Shown: positions 8,956 through 17,760, counted from the first letter of the stretch. The stretch is DNA of 64,000 nucleotides from Ectopseudomonas toyotomiensis (GCF_900115695.1 NZ_FOXK01000002.1:62001-126000), one strand, 5' to 3'. The notes: a model not told the origin generated them from the sequence alone. A program made the numbers and translations.

Positions 8956-10179
8956 ATGAATATGCGAGCGGATCTGATCATCGTCGGTGCCGGAATGGTC
9001 GGCAGCACCCTGGCCCTGGCATTGGAGCACAGCGGTCTGGACATTCTGATCGTCGACGGCAGCCCGCTGAGCGTGGCGCCGTTCGACGTGCAGGCGCCGT
9101 TCGAGCCACGTGTCAGCGCGTTGTCGATGGCCAGCCAACGCATTCTCGAACGCCTGGGCGCCTGGCAGGGCATCGCCACTCGGCGTGCCTGCCCCTACGG
9201 CGAGATGCGCGTCTGGGATGGCTCCGGCACCGGCAGCATCCACTTCGCTGCGGCCAGCGTGCATGCGGAGACGCTTGGCCATATTGTCGAGAATCGCGTG
9301 GTGCAGGATGCCCTGCTCGAAAGGCTGCACGACAGCCAGATCGGCCTGCTGCCTGGCGCGCGCCTGGAGCAGCTGCGCCGCTCCGGCGACGACTGGTTGC
9401 TGACGCTTACCGATGGTCGCCAACTGCGCGCACCGCTGCTGGTCGCGGCCGACGGCGCCAACTCCGCGGTACGCCGCCTGGCCGGCTGCGCCACGCGCGA
9501 GTGGGATTATCTGCACCATGCCATCGTCACCAGCGTGCGTTGCGAGCGAGCGCACCAAGCCACTGCCTGGCAACGCTTTACCGACGATGGTCCACTGGCC
9601 TTTCTGCCGCTGGCAGGCCCTGCCGGCGAGCACTGGTGCTCGATCGTCTGGTCGACCGTGCCGGTCGAAGCCGAGCGCTTGATGGCGCTGGACGACGAGG
9701 CTTTCTGCATCGAGCTGAGCAAGGCCTTCGAATCGCGCCTGGGCAAGGTGCTGCACGCCGACCGCCGTCTGTGCATCCCGCTGCGCCAGCGTCATGCCAA
9801 GCGTTATGTCGAGCCTGGGCTGGCGCTGATTGGCGATGCTGCGCACACCATCCATCCGCTGGCGGGGCAGGGCGTCAACCTGGGTTTCCTCGACGCTGCC
9901 GTGCTGGCCGAGGTGCTGCTGCATGCCGCCGAACGCGGTGAGTGCCTCAGTGATGAGCGCGTGTTGAGCCGTTTCGAGCGTCGGCGCATGCCGCACAACC
10001 TGGCGATGATGGCGGCGATGGAAGGCTTTCAGCGCTTGTTCCAGGCCGACCCGTTGCCACTGCGCCTGCTGCGCAACGTCGGTCTCGACCTGGTGGATGG
10101 TCAGGCCGAGGCCAAGGCGCTGTTCGTGCGTCAGGCGCTTGGGCTGGCCGGCGACCTGCCGGAACTGGCGCGAGCCTGA
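8956..10179 (+). CDS. ubiI: 2-octaprenylphenol hydroxylase (UbiI/VisC)
   Basis: A 407-residue paralogue of the preceding UbiH. It carries GAGMVGSTLALALE, RFTDDGPLAFLPL and IGDAAHTIHPLAGQGVNLGFLD, the FAD/PHBH-type motifs. UbiI performs the C5 hydroxylation of the ubiquinone ring. It ends the ygfB-pepP-ubiH-ubiI operon, 10 bp behind ubiH. Confusion with UbiF is possible from sequence alone, but this position is the visC/ubiI position. Confidence 0.9.
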   Translation: MNMRADLIIVGAGMVGSTLALALEHSGLDILIVDGSPLSVAPFDVQAPFEPRVSALSMASQRILERLGAWQGIATRRACPYGEMRVWDGSGTGSIHFAAASVHAETLGHIVENRVVQDALLERLHDSQIGLLPGARLEQLRRSGDDWLLTLTDGRQLRAPLLVAADGANSAVRRLAGCATREWDYLHHAIVTSVRCERAHQATAWQRFTDDGPLAFLPLAGPAGEHWCSIVWSTVPVEAERLMALDDEAFCIELSKAFESRLGKVLHADRRLCIPLRQRHAKRYVEPGLALIGDAAHTIHPLAGQGVNLGFLDAAVLAEVLLHAAERGECLSDERVLSRFERRRMPHNLAMMAAMEGFQRLFQADPLPLRLLRNVGLDLVDGQAEAKALFVRQALGLAGDLPELARA

Positions 10180-10234
10180 GCTGACGCAACTTGTAATAAC
10201 TGCTGCGTGTCGTCTCGCTGTTTACGTTGAGAAG

Positions 10235-10257
10235 GCAAATAACATTCACTACTATTC
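10235..10257 (+). promoter_or_regulatory. Possible Fur box ahead of the iron-binding protein gene
   Basis: The AT-rich stretch around GCAAATAACATTCACTACT matches 11 of 19 positions of the Fur consensus, in the right place (about 35-55 bp before the ATG) and before an iron-uptake gene. Consistent with iron repression; weaker than a textbook box. Confidence 0.45.
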
Positions 10258-10290
10258 AGCCACTTTGCTCACCCACAAGAGGCTGGTCCC

Positions 10291-11292
10291 ATGAAGGCTC
10301 GCAACGCGCTTCTCGCTGCATTCACTCTCAGCACCCTGGCAACCGCCGTTCAGGCTGCTGATGAGGTGGTGGTCTACTCCGCCCGTATCGACGAGCTGAT
10401 CAAGCCGGTATTCGATCTCTACACCGAGAAGACCGGGGTCAAGGTGAAGTTCATCACCGACAAGGAAGCCCCGCTGATCGCCCGTCTCAAGGCCGAAGGT
10501 GCCAACACCCCGGCTGACCTGCTGATCACCGTCGACGCCGGCAACCTCTGGCAGGCCGAGCAGGAAGGCGTGCTGCAGCCGACCAAGTCCGATGTGATCG
10601 ACGCCAATATCCCCGCCCAGTACCGTTCCAGCACTGACAGCTGGACTGGCCTGTCGCTGCGCGCGCGGACCATTTTCTACTCCACCGAGCGCGTCAAGCC
10701 GGAAGAGTTGTCCACCTACGAAGCCCTGGCCGACAAGAACTGGGAAGGCCGCCTGTGCCTGCGCACCAGCAAGAAGGTCTACAACCAGTCGCTGACCGCC
10801 ACCCTGATCGAAACCCATGGCGCCGAGAAGACCGAGGAGATCGTCAAAGGTTGGGTCAACAACCTGGCCACCGACGTATTCCCGGATGACACCGCGCTGC
10901 TGCAGGCCATCGACGCCGGCCAGTGCGACGTGGGCATCACCAACACCTACTACTACGGCCGTCTGCACAAGCAGCAGCCGGATCTGAAGGTCAAACCCTT
11001 CTGGCCGAATCAGGACGACCGTGGCGTGCACGTCAACCTGGCCGGTGCCGGTGTGACCAAGCATGCACCGCATGCCGAGCAGGCCAAGAAGCTGCTGGAG
11101 TGGATGACCACCCCGGAGGCACAGAGCATCTTCGCTGGCGTCAACCAGGAGTTCCCGGCCAACCCGGCGGTCGCACCGTCCGACGAAGTGGCTGCCTGGG
11201 GCAGTTTCAAAGCTGACTCGATCGCCACCGAAGTAGCCGGCAAGCGTCAGGCTGAAGCGACCATGCTGATGGATCGCGCCGGCTGGCAGTAA
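10291..11292 (+). CDS. Iron(III) ABC transporter periplasmic binding protein (HitA/FbpA-like)
   Basis: A 333-residue protein with a signal peptide (cleavage after VQAADE-type AXA site near residue 22) and the class of ferric-binding proteins that hold Fe3+ with tyrosines. The N-terminal [18 protein letters not shown] and the late NTYYYGRL tyrosine cluster near residue 219 are typical of HitA/FutA/FbpA. It should deliver ferric iron to the permease encoded after it. A possible Fur box precedes it. No ATPase gene accompanies the pair in this window. Confidence 0.9.
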   Translation: MKARNALLAAFTLSTLATAVQAADEVVVYSARIDELIKPVFDLYTEKTGVKVKFITDKEAPLIARLKAEGANTPADLLITVDAGNLWQAEQEGVLQPTKSDVIDANIPAQYRSSTDSWTGLSLRARTIFYSTERVKPEELSTYEALADKNWEGRLCLRTSKKVYNQSLTATLIETHGAEKTEEIVKGWVNNLATDVFPDDTALLQAIDAGQCDVGITNTYYYGRLHKQQPDLKVKPFWPNQDDRGVHVNLAGAGVTKHAPHAEQAKKLLEWMTTPEAQSIFAGVNQEFPANPAVAPSDEVAAWGSFKADSIATEVAGKRQAEATMLMDRAGWQ

Positions 11293-11299
11293 AGGGGAT

Positions 11300-11385
11300 C
11301 GTGCCCACGCTCCGGCGTGGGTACGTCACCAGTGGCGCTCCGCGTCATGTCTGTTGGCTTCTGACGCTGGAGCGTCGAGCGCTGC
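11300..11385. repeat. Dispersed Pseudomonas intergenic palindromic repeat
   Basis: Contains the inverted pair CCCACGCTCCGGCGTGGG followed by GGCGCTCCGCGTCATG and a further GACGCTGGAGCGTC palindrome. This resembles the family of short intergenic repeats common in Pseudomonas genomes. It separates the iron-binding protein gene from its permease gene. It has no T-run, so it is not a clear terminator. Confidence 0.55.
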
Positions 11386-11420
11386 ATCATCGTACTTTCG
11401 GTGATCCACACTGCTGCCGC

Positions 11421-11452
11421 TATACTGCGACGCCCCGCCTAGCCGGGGCGTC
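11421..11452 (+). promoter_or_regulatory. -10 element and leader hairpin before the iron permease gene
   Basis: TATACT (11421-11426) is a good -10 hexamer. It is followed at once by a 9-bp GACGCCCCG/CGGGGCGTC hairpin (11429-11452) that would lie at or near the 5' end of the transcript. No good -35 was found. Confidence 0.35.
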
Positions 11453-11478
11453 GTCATTTGCGTAGTCGAGGAATCCGC

Positions 11479-13095
11479 GTGCCGCATCCCGTCCAGCGTC
11501 GCTGGTACCCCATCGTCCTTGCCGTCGCCGTTCTGGTGCTGATGCCGTTGTCGGTATTGCTGCTGAGCTGGCATGAGGTCGATCAGCAGATCTGGTCGCA
11601 CCTGTGGCAGACACAGATGGCGCGGCTGATTGGCAACACGCTGACGCTGGTGATTGGCGTCGGTGTGGGCGTGACACTGCTGGGCGTCAGCCTGGCCTGG
11701 CTCACCAGCCTTTGCGAGTTCCCGGGTCGGCGCTGGCTGGACTGGGCGCTGATGCTGCCCTTCGCCATTCCCGCCTATGTCCTGGCCTTCGTCTTCGTCG
11801 GCCTGCTGGATTTCGCCGGACCGCTGCAGACGCTGCTGCGCGAATGGTTCGGCAGTGGCCTGCGCCTGCCGCGGGTACGCTCCACCGGTGGCGTGATCAT
11901 CGTCCTGGTGCTGGTTTTCTACCCCTACGTCTATCTGCTCGCCCGTGGCGCGTTCCTGGCCCAGGGCAAGGGCCTGATGGAAGCCGCGCGGGTGCTCGGG
12001 CAGAGCCCCTGGCAGGCGTTCTGGCGGGTGGCACTGCCGATGGCGCGACCGGCCATTGGCGCCGGTCTGGCCCTGGCGATCATGGAAACCCTGGCCGATT
12101 TCGGTGCGGTGTCGGTATTCAACTTCGACACCTTCACCACGGCGATCTACAAGACCTGGTACAGCTTCTACAGCCTGACCAGTGCGACCCAGCTGGCCAG
12201 CCTGCTGCTGCTGGCGGTGGCGCTGGTGCTCTATGGCGAGCGCCGTGCGCGTGGCGCCGCGCGGCCAGCCAATGAGCGGCCACGCGGCAAGGCGCTATAC
12301 CACCTGCATGGCTGGAAGGCCTTTGCCGCCAGCGCCTGGTGCGGCCTGGTGTTCGCCTGTGCCTTCGTCATCCCGCTGCTGCAACTGCTGGCCTGGTTCT
12401 GGCAACGCGGCCGCTTCGATCTCGATGAGCGCTACGCCGGGCTGATTCTGCATACCCTTTATCTGGGCGGCATGGCGGCGCTGATAACGGTGAGCGTGGC
12501 CATGCTGCTGGCCTTTGCCCGGCGTCAGGCGCCGAATCGCGGTGTGCGTTTCGGTGTGGCGCTGGGCAACCTCGGCTATGCCTTGCCGGGGTCGGTGCTG
12601 GCGGTGGCGATCATGCTGGCGTTCAGCTTTCTGGATCGTGAACTGGTGATTCCGCTGTCCACGGCATTGGGCGGTGCCGGCAAGCCGCTATTGCTGGGTA
12701 GCCTGGCGGCGCTGCTGGTGGCCTATCTGATTCGTTTCATGGCGGTGGCCTTCGGGCCGCTGGAAACCAGCCTGGCGCGTATTCGGCCGTCCCTGCCGGA
12801 GGCCTCACGCAGTCTGGGCGTTGGCAGCTTCGGGCTGTTCTTCAGGGTCTATCTGCCGCTGCTGCTGCCGGGCACCCTGTCGGCTGCGCTGCTGGTATTC
12901 GTCGACGTGCTCAAGGAAATGCCGGCAACCCTGCTGATGCGCCCGTTCGGCTGGGACACCCTGTCGGTGCGGGTGTTCGAAATGACCAGCGAAGGCGAAT
13001 GGGCGCGCGCCTCGCTGCCGGCACTGACCCTGGTGCTGGTCGGCCTGCTGCCGGTGATCCTGCTGATCCGCCGTTCGGCCCGCGGCTTCGGTTGA
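11479..13095 (+). CDS. Iron(III) ABC transporter permease (HitB/FbpB-like)
   Basis: A 538-residue membrane protein with about 12 transmembrane helices. It is an internal duplication of the binding-protein-dependent permease unit. The EAA-type loops are visible as EAARVLGQSPWQAFWRVALP in the first half and EASRSLGVGSFGLFFRVYLP in the second. The start is a GTG giving VPHPVQRR, 8 bases after GAGGA; an upstream in-frame TTG is less well placed. It works with the binding protein encoded before it and needs an ATPase encoded elsewhere. Confidence 0.9.
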   Translation: MPHPVQRRWYPIVLAVAVLVLMPLSVLLLSWHEVDQQIWSHLWQTQMARLIGNTLTLVIGVGVGVTLLGVSLAWLTSLCEFPGRRWLDWALMLPFAIPAYVLAFVFVGLLDFAGPLQTLLREWFGSGLRLPRVRSTGGVIIVLVLVFYPYVYLLARGAFLAQGKGLMEAARVLGQSPWQAFWRVALPMARPAIGAGLALAIMETLADFGAVSVFNFDTFTTAIYKTWYSFYSLTSATQLASLLLLAVALVLYGERRARGAARPANERPRGKALYHLHGWKAFAASAWCGLVFACAFVIPLLQLLAWFWQRGRFDLDERYAGLILHTLYLGGMAALITVSVAMLLAFARRQAPNRGVRFGVALGNLGYALPGSVLAVAIMLAFSFLDRELVIPLSTALGGAGKPLLLGSLAALLVAYLIRFMAVAFGPLETSLARIRPSLPEASRSLGVGSFGLFFRVYLPLLLPGTLSAALLVFVDVLKEMPATLLMRPFGWDTLSVRVFEMTSEGEWARASLPALTLVLVGLLPVILLIRRSARGFG

Positions 13096-13199
13096 GGCGA
13101 GGGCCTGCCAAGGGAGCGACCTTCGGTCAGATGACCCCCGCCGGCCTTGCGGCTACAATGCGCGCCATTCGCGAGTCGGGGTGACCCGATAGGACTCAT

Positions 13200-13322
13200 C
13201 TAGAAGCGTAGCCGAGGCAGCCAGTGCAAGGCGAAAGTGGGAGAGAAAGCGGAATGTACTTTTGTACATGAGCATTTCGAGCCCACTTTCAACGCAGCAA
13301 TGGCAACGCAGGTAGCTTCTAG
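13200..13322. repeat. 123-bp concentric palindromic element before gcvT
   Basis: Three arm pairs share one centre at about 13261: CTAGAAGC/GCTTCTAG (13200-13207, 13315-13322), GAAAGTGGG/CCCACTTTC (13233-13241, 13282-13290), and ATGTAC/GTACAT around a TTTT loop. The layout suggests a small mobile palindrome of MITE or REP-derived type, or a structured leader of gcvT. Confidence 0.7.
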
Positions 13323-13363
13323 GGGGCTGAATCGCTTCGCCAAGCCCGGAAGGAGATTTACCC

Positions 13364-14446
13364 ATGGGACAGCGCACCCCCCTCTATGACCTGCACCTGG
13401 CACTGGGGGCCAAGATGGTGGATTTCGGCGGCTGGGACATGCCGCTGCACTACGGTTCGCAAGTGGAGGAGCATCATCAGGTGCGCCGCGAGTGCGGCGT
13501 GTTCGATGTCTCGCACATGTGCGTGGTGGACGTGAGCGGCAGTCAGGCGAAGGCCTTCCTGCAGCGTCTGCTGGCCAACGATGTGGCCCGCCTGGAGAGC
13601 CCCGGCAAGGCGCTGTATAGCGCCATGCTCAATGAGCAGGGTGGGGTGATCGACGACCTGATCGTTTACCTCACCGAGCAGGGTTACCGCCTGGTGGTCA
13701 ACGCCGGTACCCGTGACAAGGACCTGGCGTGGATGCATGCCCAGGCAAGCGACTTCGATGTGCAACTGCGCGAGCGTCGCGATCTGGCCATGCTCGCCAT
13801 TCAGGGGCCGAAGGCGCGCGCACGGGTTTCCGAACTGCTGAGCCAGGCACGTGCCGCACTGATCCACGAGCTCAAGCCGTTCCAGGGCCTGCCTGAGGGC
13901 GACTGGTTCATCGCGCGTACCGGTTATACCGGCGAAGATGGTCTGGAAATCGTGCTGCCAGTGACCGAGGTGGTGTCCTTCCTCAACGACCTGGTCGGTG
14001 CTGGTATTTCGCCCATCGGCCTTGGCGCCCGTGACACCCTGCGCCTCGAGGCGGGTATGAACCTCTACGGCCAGGACATGGATGAGCAGGTCAGCCCGCT
14101 GGCCGCCAATATGGCCTGGGTCATCGCCTGGGAGCCGGCCGAGCGCGACTTCATCGGCCGCCAGGCGCTGCAGGCGCAGCATGCTGCCGGCTGCCCGAGC
14201 AAGCTCGTTGGCCTGGTGCTGGAGGAGCGTGGCGTGCTGCGCGCGCACCAGGTGGTGCGCGTCGAAGGTATCGGTGACGGTGAGATCACCAGCGGCAGCT
14301 TCTCGCCGACGCTGAACAAATCCATCGCACTGGCACGGGTGCCAGCAGCGACCGGGGATCGTGCCGAGGTGGAGATCCGCGGCAAGTGGTACCCGGTGCG
14401 TGTGGTCAGGCCGGGCTTCGTGCGTAACGGCAAAACCCTTATCTGA
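13364..14446 (+). CDS. gcvT: Glycine cleavage T protein (aminomethyltransferase)
   Basis: A 360-residue protein that transfers the methylene of glycine from the H protein lipoamide to tetrahydrofolate, releasing ammonia. Family marks: [24 protein letters not shown] near the N-terminus, the folate-site region [11 protein letters not shown] near residue 190, and [22 protein letters not shown]. Strong AAGGAGA ribosome site. The H-protein gene follows after 94 bp; the P-protein gene that normally completes the set is absent here. Confidence 0.95.
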   Translation: MGQRTPLYDLHLALGAKMVDFGGWDMPLHYGSQVEEHHQVRRECGVFDVSHMCVVDVSGSQAKAFLQRLLANDVARLESPGKALYSAMLNEQGGVIDDLIVYLTEQGYRLVVNAGTRDKDLAWMHAQASDFDVQLRERRDLAMLAIQGPKARARVSELLSQARAALIHELKPFQGLPEGDWFIARTGYTGEDGLEIVLPVTEVVSFLNDLVGAGISPIGLGARDTLRLEAGMNLYGQDMDEQVSPLAANMAWVIAWEPAERDFIGRQALQAQHAAGCPSKLVGLVLEERGVLRAHQVVRVEGIGDGEITSGSFSPTLNKSIALARVPAATGDRAEVEIRGKWYPVRVVRPGFVRNGKTLI

Positions 14447-14540
14447 ATCATCAGGTCGCGGTGCTGGCTTCCCCTGGCGCCGCGGCCTGCTAAATTGTCC
14501 TGACGGCCCACTTGCCGTCATCGTTTACGAGGAAAGACAC

Positions 14541-14930
14541 ATGAGCAATATCCCCGCCGATCTGCGTTATGCCGCCAGCCACGAGTGGGCGCGCCTGGAG
14601 GCTGACGGCAGCGTGACCGTGGGCATCTCCGACCACGCCCAGGAAGCCCTTGGTGACGTGGTGTTCATCGAGCTGCCGGAAGTTGGCAAGCAGCTGAACG
14701 CTGGCCAGGAAGCTGGCGTGGTGGAGTCGGTCAAGGCTGCTTCCGATATCTATGCGCCAGTTGGCGGCGAAGTGATCGCCATCAACGAGGCATTGGCCGA
14801 CAGCCCGGAAAGCGTTAACGGCGATCCGTACGGTAGCTGGTTCTTCAAGCTCAAGCCAAGCGATGCCAGCGAGCTGGACAAGCTGCTGGACGCGGCAGCC
14901 TATCAGGCTGCTGCTGACGCCGACGCCTGA
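14541..14930 (+). CDS. gcvH: Glycine cleavage H protein
   Basis: A 129-residue lipoyl-carrier protein that shuttles the aminomethyl group between the P and T proteins. The lipoylated lysine is K65 in [14 protein letters not shown]. The C-terminal [19 protein letters not shown] is typical. The ATG follows GAGGAAAG. A hairpin terminator lies directly after the gene, so nothing downstream is obviously cotranscribed. Confidence 0.96.
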   Translation: MSNIPADLRYAASHEWARLEADGSVTVGISDHAQEALGDVVFIELPEVGKQLNAGQEAGVVESVKAASDIYAPVGGEVIAINEALADSPESVNGDPYGSWFFKLKPSDASELDKLLDAAAYQAAADADA

Positions 14931-14950
14931 TTCATCTGGCTTCGACCCGG

Positions 14951-14975
14951 AGACCCGCTACGGCGGGTTTCTGCG
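14951..14975 (+). terminator. Likely terminator of gcvT-gcvH
   Basis: AGACCCGC-TACG-GCGGGTTT stem followed by a T-rich stretch (TTTCTGCGTTTCT), 20 bp after the gcvH stop. Confidence 0.65.
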
Positions 14976-15054
14976 TTTCTGGGCTCCGCTAACGAATTCG
15001 CTTGTAGGGTGTCAGTGTTAGCCCGGATGTCATTCGGGGAGTGACGATACCCGT

Positions 15055-15110
15055 GTGGGAGGGGGCTTCATCGGCGAGCTCTTGTCGCGGCTAAAGCCGC
15101 TCCTGTAAGG
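15055..15110. repeat. REP-like element
   Basis: Contains GCGGCTAAAGCCGCTCCTGT, a close form of the common Pseudomonas REP core, with a diverged partner (GTGGGAGGGGGCTTCATCGG) upstream. It lies between gcvH and the ArsR gene, in an otherwise featureless 270-bp gap. Confidence 0.6.
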
Positions 15111-15157
15111 CCTGTTGAATCCTCAACCGCTGGTCAGTTGGGCTAACACTTATTCGA

Positions 15158-15187
15158 AATACAATATATAAAAATACATATTGTATT
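15158..15187. promoter_or_regulatory. Operator of the ArsR-family repressor
   Basis: A perfect inverted repeat, AATACAATAT (15158-15167) and ATATTGTATT (15178-15187), separated by 10 AT-rich bases. It lies 15 bp before the repressor's start codon. ATTC/GAAT ends extend the symmetry with a small offset. Placement suggests autorepression of the whole four-gene unit, as for BigR/SqrR-type repressors. Confidence 0.75.
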
Positions 15188-15202
15188 GAATGAAGGTATC
15201 CC

Positions 15203-15517
15203 ATGGATGAACCCATCGATATCCAGCAGTTGCGCGCCAATGCTGACGCTGCCGGGCAGTTGCTCAAGGCATTGGCCAACCCTGATCGTCTGCTGCTGCT
15301 CTGCCAGCTGTCGCAAGATGAGCGCAACGTCAGTGAGCTGGAGGCGCTGCTCGGTATCCAGCAGCCTACGCTGTCCCAGCAGCTGGCCGTGCTGCGTCGT
15401 GAAGGGCTGGTGGCAACCCGTCGCGACGGCAAGCAGATCTTCTATCGCATCAGCAGCCCGGCGGCGCTGGCCGTGATCGAAACCCTGTATCGGCTGTTCT
15501 GCGAGGGGCAGCAATGA
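15203..15517 (+). CDS. ArsR-family repressor of the BigR/SqrR/YgaV (persulfide-sensing) type
   Basis: A 104-residue winged-helix repressor (recognition helix region QQPTLSQQLAVLRREGLVATRRDG). It lacks the metal-binding CVC box of arsenic sensors but has two cysteines, C34 (LLLLCQLSQ) and C100 (YRLFCEGQQ). Their placement matches the reactive pair that forms a tetrasulfide link in SqrR and BigR. The genes behind it encode YeeE-type sulfur transporters, which agrees. The Serratia homologue PigS controls similar pmp genes. A plain metal sensor is unlikely. Confidence 0.85.
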   Translation: MDEPIDIQQLRANADAAGQLLKALANPDRLLLLCQLSQDERNVSELEALLGIQQPTLSQQLAVLRREGLVATRRDGKQIFYRISSPAALAVIETLYRLFCEGQQ

Positions 15518-15948
15518 GCATCGACTGGGCCGCTTTCACACCCTGGAGCGCTCTGGCCGGCGGCGCCCTGGTTGGCCTGGCGGCGTCCGTGTTCGCCTTG
15601 GCCAATGGCCGCGTGGCCGGTATCAGTGGTCTGCTCGGCAGCGTTCTGCAGCCAGGCGCAGAAGGGCGCGGCGAGAAGGCATTGTTCCTCCTCGGGCTGT
15701 TGTTGGCGCCGCTGCTGTGGGGGCTGTTCAGCGCCTTGCCAGCGATCAGCTTCGATGGCGGCGCGCTGTCGCTGATTGGCGCCGGTTTGCTGGTGGGCAT
15801 CGGCACGCGCTACGGCTCTGGCTGTACCAGCGGCCATGGCGTATGCGGCATCTCGCGCCTGTCTCCGCGCTCCATGCTGGCCACCTTGTGCTTCATGGCC
15901 ACGGGTTTCGCTACGGTTTTTGTCCTACGTCATCTTCTGGGGGGCTGA
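15514..15948 (+). CDS. YeeE/YedE-family half-transporter (PmpA-like)
   Basis: A 144-residue membrane protein with four or so helices and the motif [21 protein letters not shown] near residue 110, the conserved cysteine block of the YeeE/TsuA sulfur-compound transporter family. Full-length YeeE (thiosulfate importer) is about twice this size, so this and the next gene are likely two halves that assemble together. The ATG overlaps the repressor stop by 4 bp. Confidence 0.87.
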   Translation: MSIDWAAFTPWSALAGGALVGLAASVFALANGRVAGISGLLGSVLQPGAEGRGEKALFLLGLLLAPLLWGLFSALPAISFDGGALSLIGAGLLVGIGTRYGSGCTSGHGVCGISRLSPRSMLATLCFMATGFATVFVLRHLLGG

Positions 15949-15950
15949 AC

Positions 15951-16370
15951 ATGGCCAGACTGAGCGCATTCGTGGCCGGTCTGCTGTTCGGCCTCGGTCT
16001 GCTGCTGGCCGGTATGGCCAACCCGACCAAGGTGCTGGCCTTTCTCGACCTGGCCGGTGCCTGGGATCCTTCCCTGGCGCTGGTGATGGCCGGTGCCATC
16101 GTGGTCGCGGCGCTGCCGTTGCACCTGGCGCAACGGCGCGCCAGGGCACTGCTCGGCGGCGCCATGCAGTTGCCGATGCGTCGTGACCTCGATGTTCGCC
16201 TGATTGGCGGCAGCCTGCTGTTCGGGATCGGTTGGGGCATCGCCGGCATCTGTCCGGGACCGGCCGTTGCCATCCTGCTGACCGGGCACTGGCAGGTCCT
16301 GCTGTTCGTCGCGGCGATGCTCGCCGGGATGCTGATCTTTACTGCGCTGGAAGGCCGGCGCGGACGTTGA
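15951..16370 (+). CDS. YeeE/YedE-family half-transporter (PmpB-like)
   Basis: A 139-residue membrane protein with LLFGLGLLLAGMANPTKVLAF at the N-terminus and FGIGWGIAGICPGPAVAILL near residue 100, the second cysteine-bearing motif of the split YeeE pair. It starts two bases after the previous stop. The pair probably moves a reduced sulfur species such as thiosulfate or sulfide/persulfide; the substrate is inferred from the family. Confidence 0.87.
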   Translation: MARLSAFVAGLLFGLGLLLAGMANPTKVLAFLDLAGAWDPSLALVMAGAIVVAALPLHLAQRRARALLGGAMQLPMRRDLDVRLIGGSLLFGIGWGIAGICPGPAVAILLTGHWQVLLFVAAMLAGMLIFTALEGRRGR

Positions 16371-16384
16371 CCTGGAGAACCTCG

Positions 16385-16573
16385 ATGAAAGCCAATGTTG
16401 GAACGCTCGATCGCAGTCTACGCATCGCCGCAGGACTGATTCTTATCGCGCTGAGCCTTGCCGGTGTCATCGGCCTGTGGGGCTGGATCGGTGTGGTGCT
16501 ACTGGCGACCGGCATCTTTCGCTTCTGCCCGGCATATCCACTGTTGGGTATCAACACCTGCAAAATGAAATGA
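16385..16573 (+). CDS. YgaP-like DUF2892 membrane protein
   Basis: A 62-residue protein with two membrane helices (LRIAAGLILIALSLAG and WGWIGVVLLATGIFRFC) and the family ending CPAYPLLGINTC. It matches the membrane tail of E. coli YgaP, a membrane rhodanese, but has no rhodanese domain. As the last gene of the ArsR-YeeE unit it probably serves sulfide or persulfide handling. GGAGA ribosome site 9 bases upstream. Confidence 0.85.
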   Translation: MKANVGTLDRSLRIAAGLILIALSLAGVIGLWGWIGVVLLATGIFRFCPAYPLLGINTCKMK

Positions 16574-16606
16574 AACATATCCACTGAGGTGGCATGCATG
16601 TGCGGC

Positions 16607-16620
16607 TTGATGTAGATCAA
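16607..16620 (+). promoter_or_regulatory. Anr/FNR box for cytochrome c peroxidase
   Basis: TTGATGTAGATCAA is a perfect match to TTGAT-N4-ATCAA. A start of transcription near 16655 would place it at -41.5, with a weak -10 (CATGGT) at 16643. Anaerobic, Anr-dependent expression of this peroxidase is known in P. aeruginosa. Confidence 0.85.
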
Positions 16621-16690
16621 GTCGCCCCGGGTTTGCGCTGGGCATGGTCAGGACATAACCAGAACAGCCAATACCTGAGGAGAAATACGC

Positions 16691-17680
16691 ATGCGCACTC
16701 TGAGCCTGATGGCCGGGTTGTGCCTGGGCGCCAGCGCCTGGGCCAATGTACCGGCCAACGAACCCGTCGAGCCTATCGCACCGGCCGAGATCACCGATCC
16801 GGCCAAGGTGGAACTGGGCAAGCAGCTGTTCTTTGACCCGCGCCTGTCGCGCTCGGGGTTCATTTCCTGCAACTCCTGCCACAACCTGTCGATGGGCGGC
16901 AGTGACAACCTGCCCAGCTCCATCGGTCACAACTGGCAGCAAGGGCCGATCAATTCGCCCACGGTGCTCAATTCCAGCCTCAACCTCGCGCAGTTCTGGG
17001 ATGGCCGCGCCGCCGATCTCAAGGAACAGGCTGCCGGCCCCATCGCCAATCCGATGGAAATGGCCTTCACTCACATTCTCGCCATTGACGTGCTGCGCTC
17101 GATCCCGCAATACCGCGAGTCGTTCAAGGCCGTGTACAAGAGCGATGAAATCACCCTGGATGAAGTGACCGACGCCGTCGCCGAGTTCGAAAAGACCCTG
17201 GTCACGCCCAATTCGCGCTTCGACCTGTGGCTCAAGGGCGACCAGCAGGCCATCACCCAGACCGAACTGGAGGGCTACCAGCTGTTCAAGTCCATCGGCT
17301 GCGTCGCCTGCCACAACGGTCCGGCGCTGGGCGGCAACTCGTTCCAGAAGATGGGGCTGGTCGAACCCTATGAAACCAGCAATCCGGCCGAGGGAGTGGC
17401 TGGCCTGACTGGCAAGGATGCCGACCGCTTCAAGTTCAAGGTGCCGACCCTACGCAACGTCGAACTGACCTATCCCTACTTTCACGACGGCGCCTACTGG
17501 AAGCTGGAGGAGTCGGTAGACATCATGGCGCGCTTGCAGTTGGGGCGTAAGCTGAGCGAGGAAGAGATCGGCAAGATCACCGCCTTTCTCAAGACCCTGA
17601 CCGGCCAGCAGCCGAGCTTCGCCCTGCCGATCCTGCCGCCGTCGAACAACGATACGCCGCGGCCGCAGCCATTCGAGTGA
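16691..17680 (+). CDS. ccpR: Di-heme cytochrome c551 peroxidase
   Basis: A 329-residue periplasmic enzyme that reduces hydrogen peroxide to water with electrons from cytochrome c or azurin. Signal peptide MRTLSLMAGLCLGASAWA. Two heme-binding CxxCH motifs: C60-x-x-C63-H64 (CNSCHN, peroxidatic heme) and C204-x-x-C207-H208 (CVACHN, electron-transfer heme). Length is normal for the family. A perfect Anr box lies upstream and a strong terminator downstream, so it is a single-gene unit. Confidence 0.96.
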   Translation: MRTLSLMAGLCLGASAWANVPANEPVEPIAPAEITDPAKVELGKQLFFDPRLSRSGFISCNSCHNLSMGGSDNLPSSIGHNWQQGPINSPTVLNSSLNLAQFWDGRAADLKEQAAGPIANPMEMAFTHILAIDVLRSIPQYRESFKAVYKSDEITLDEVTDAVAEFEKTLVTPNSRFDLWLKGDQQAITQTELEGYQLFKSIGCVACHNGPALGGNSFQKMGLVEPYETSNPAEGVAGLTGKDADRFKFKVPTLRNVELTYPYFHDGAYWKLEESVDIMARLQLGRKLSEEEIGKITAFLKTLTGQQPSFALPILPPSNNDTPRPQPFE

Positions 17681-17693
17681 GCAGGCTGTAACG

Positions 17694-17727
17694 ACAACGC
17701 CCGGCGTATGCCGGGCGTTATCGTTTT
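17694..17727 (+). terminator. Terminator after ccpR
   Basis: AACGCCCGGC-GTAT-GCCGGGCGTT, a perfect 10-bp stem, followed by ATCGTTTT. It lies in the gap to the convergent aguA gene. Confidence 0.85.
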
Positions 17728-17760
17728 GTGCAAGGAAGGTGAAACCCTGGGATCGGCGCG

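Noticed and set aside
13096..13363. Possible glycine riboswitch before gcvT
   Set aside because: The region is a palindromic repeat and lacks the two conserved glycine-aptamer core blocks.
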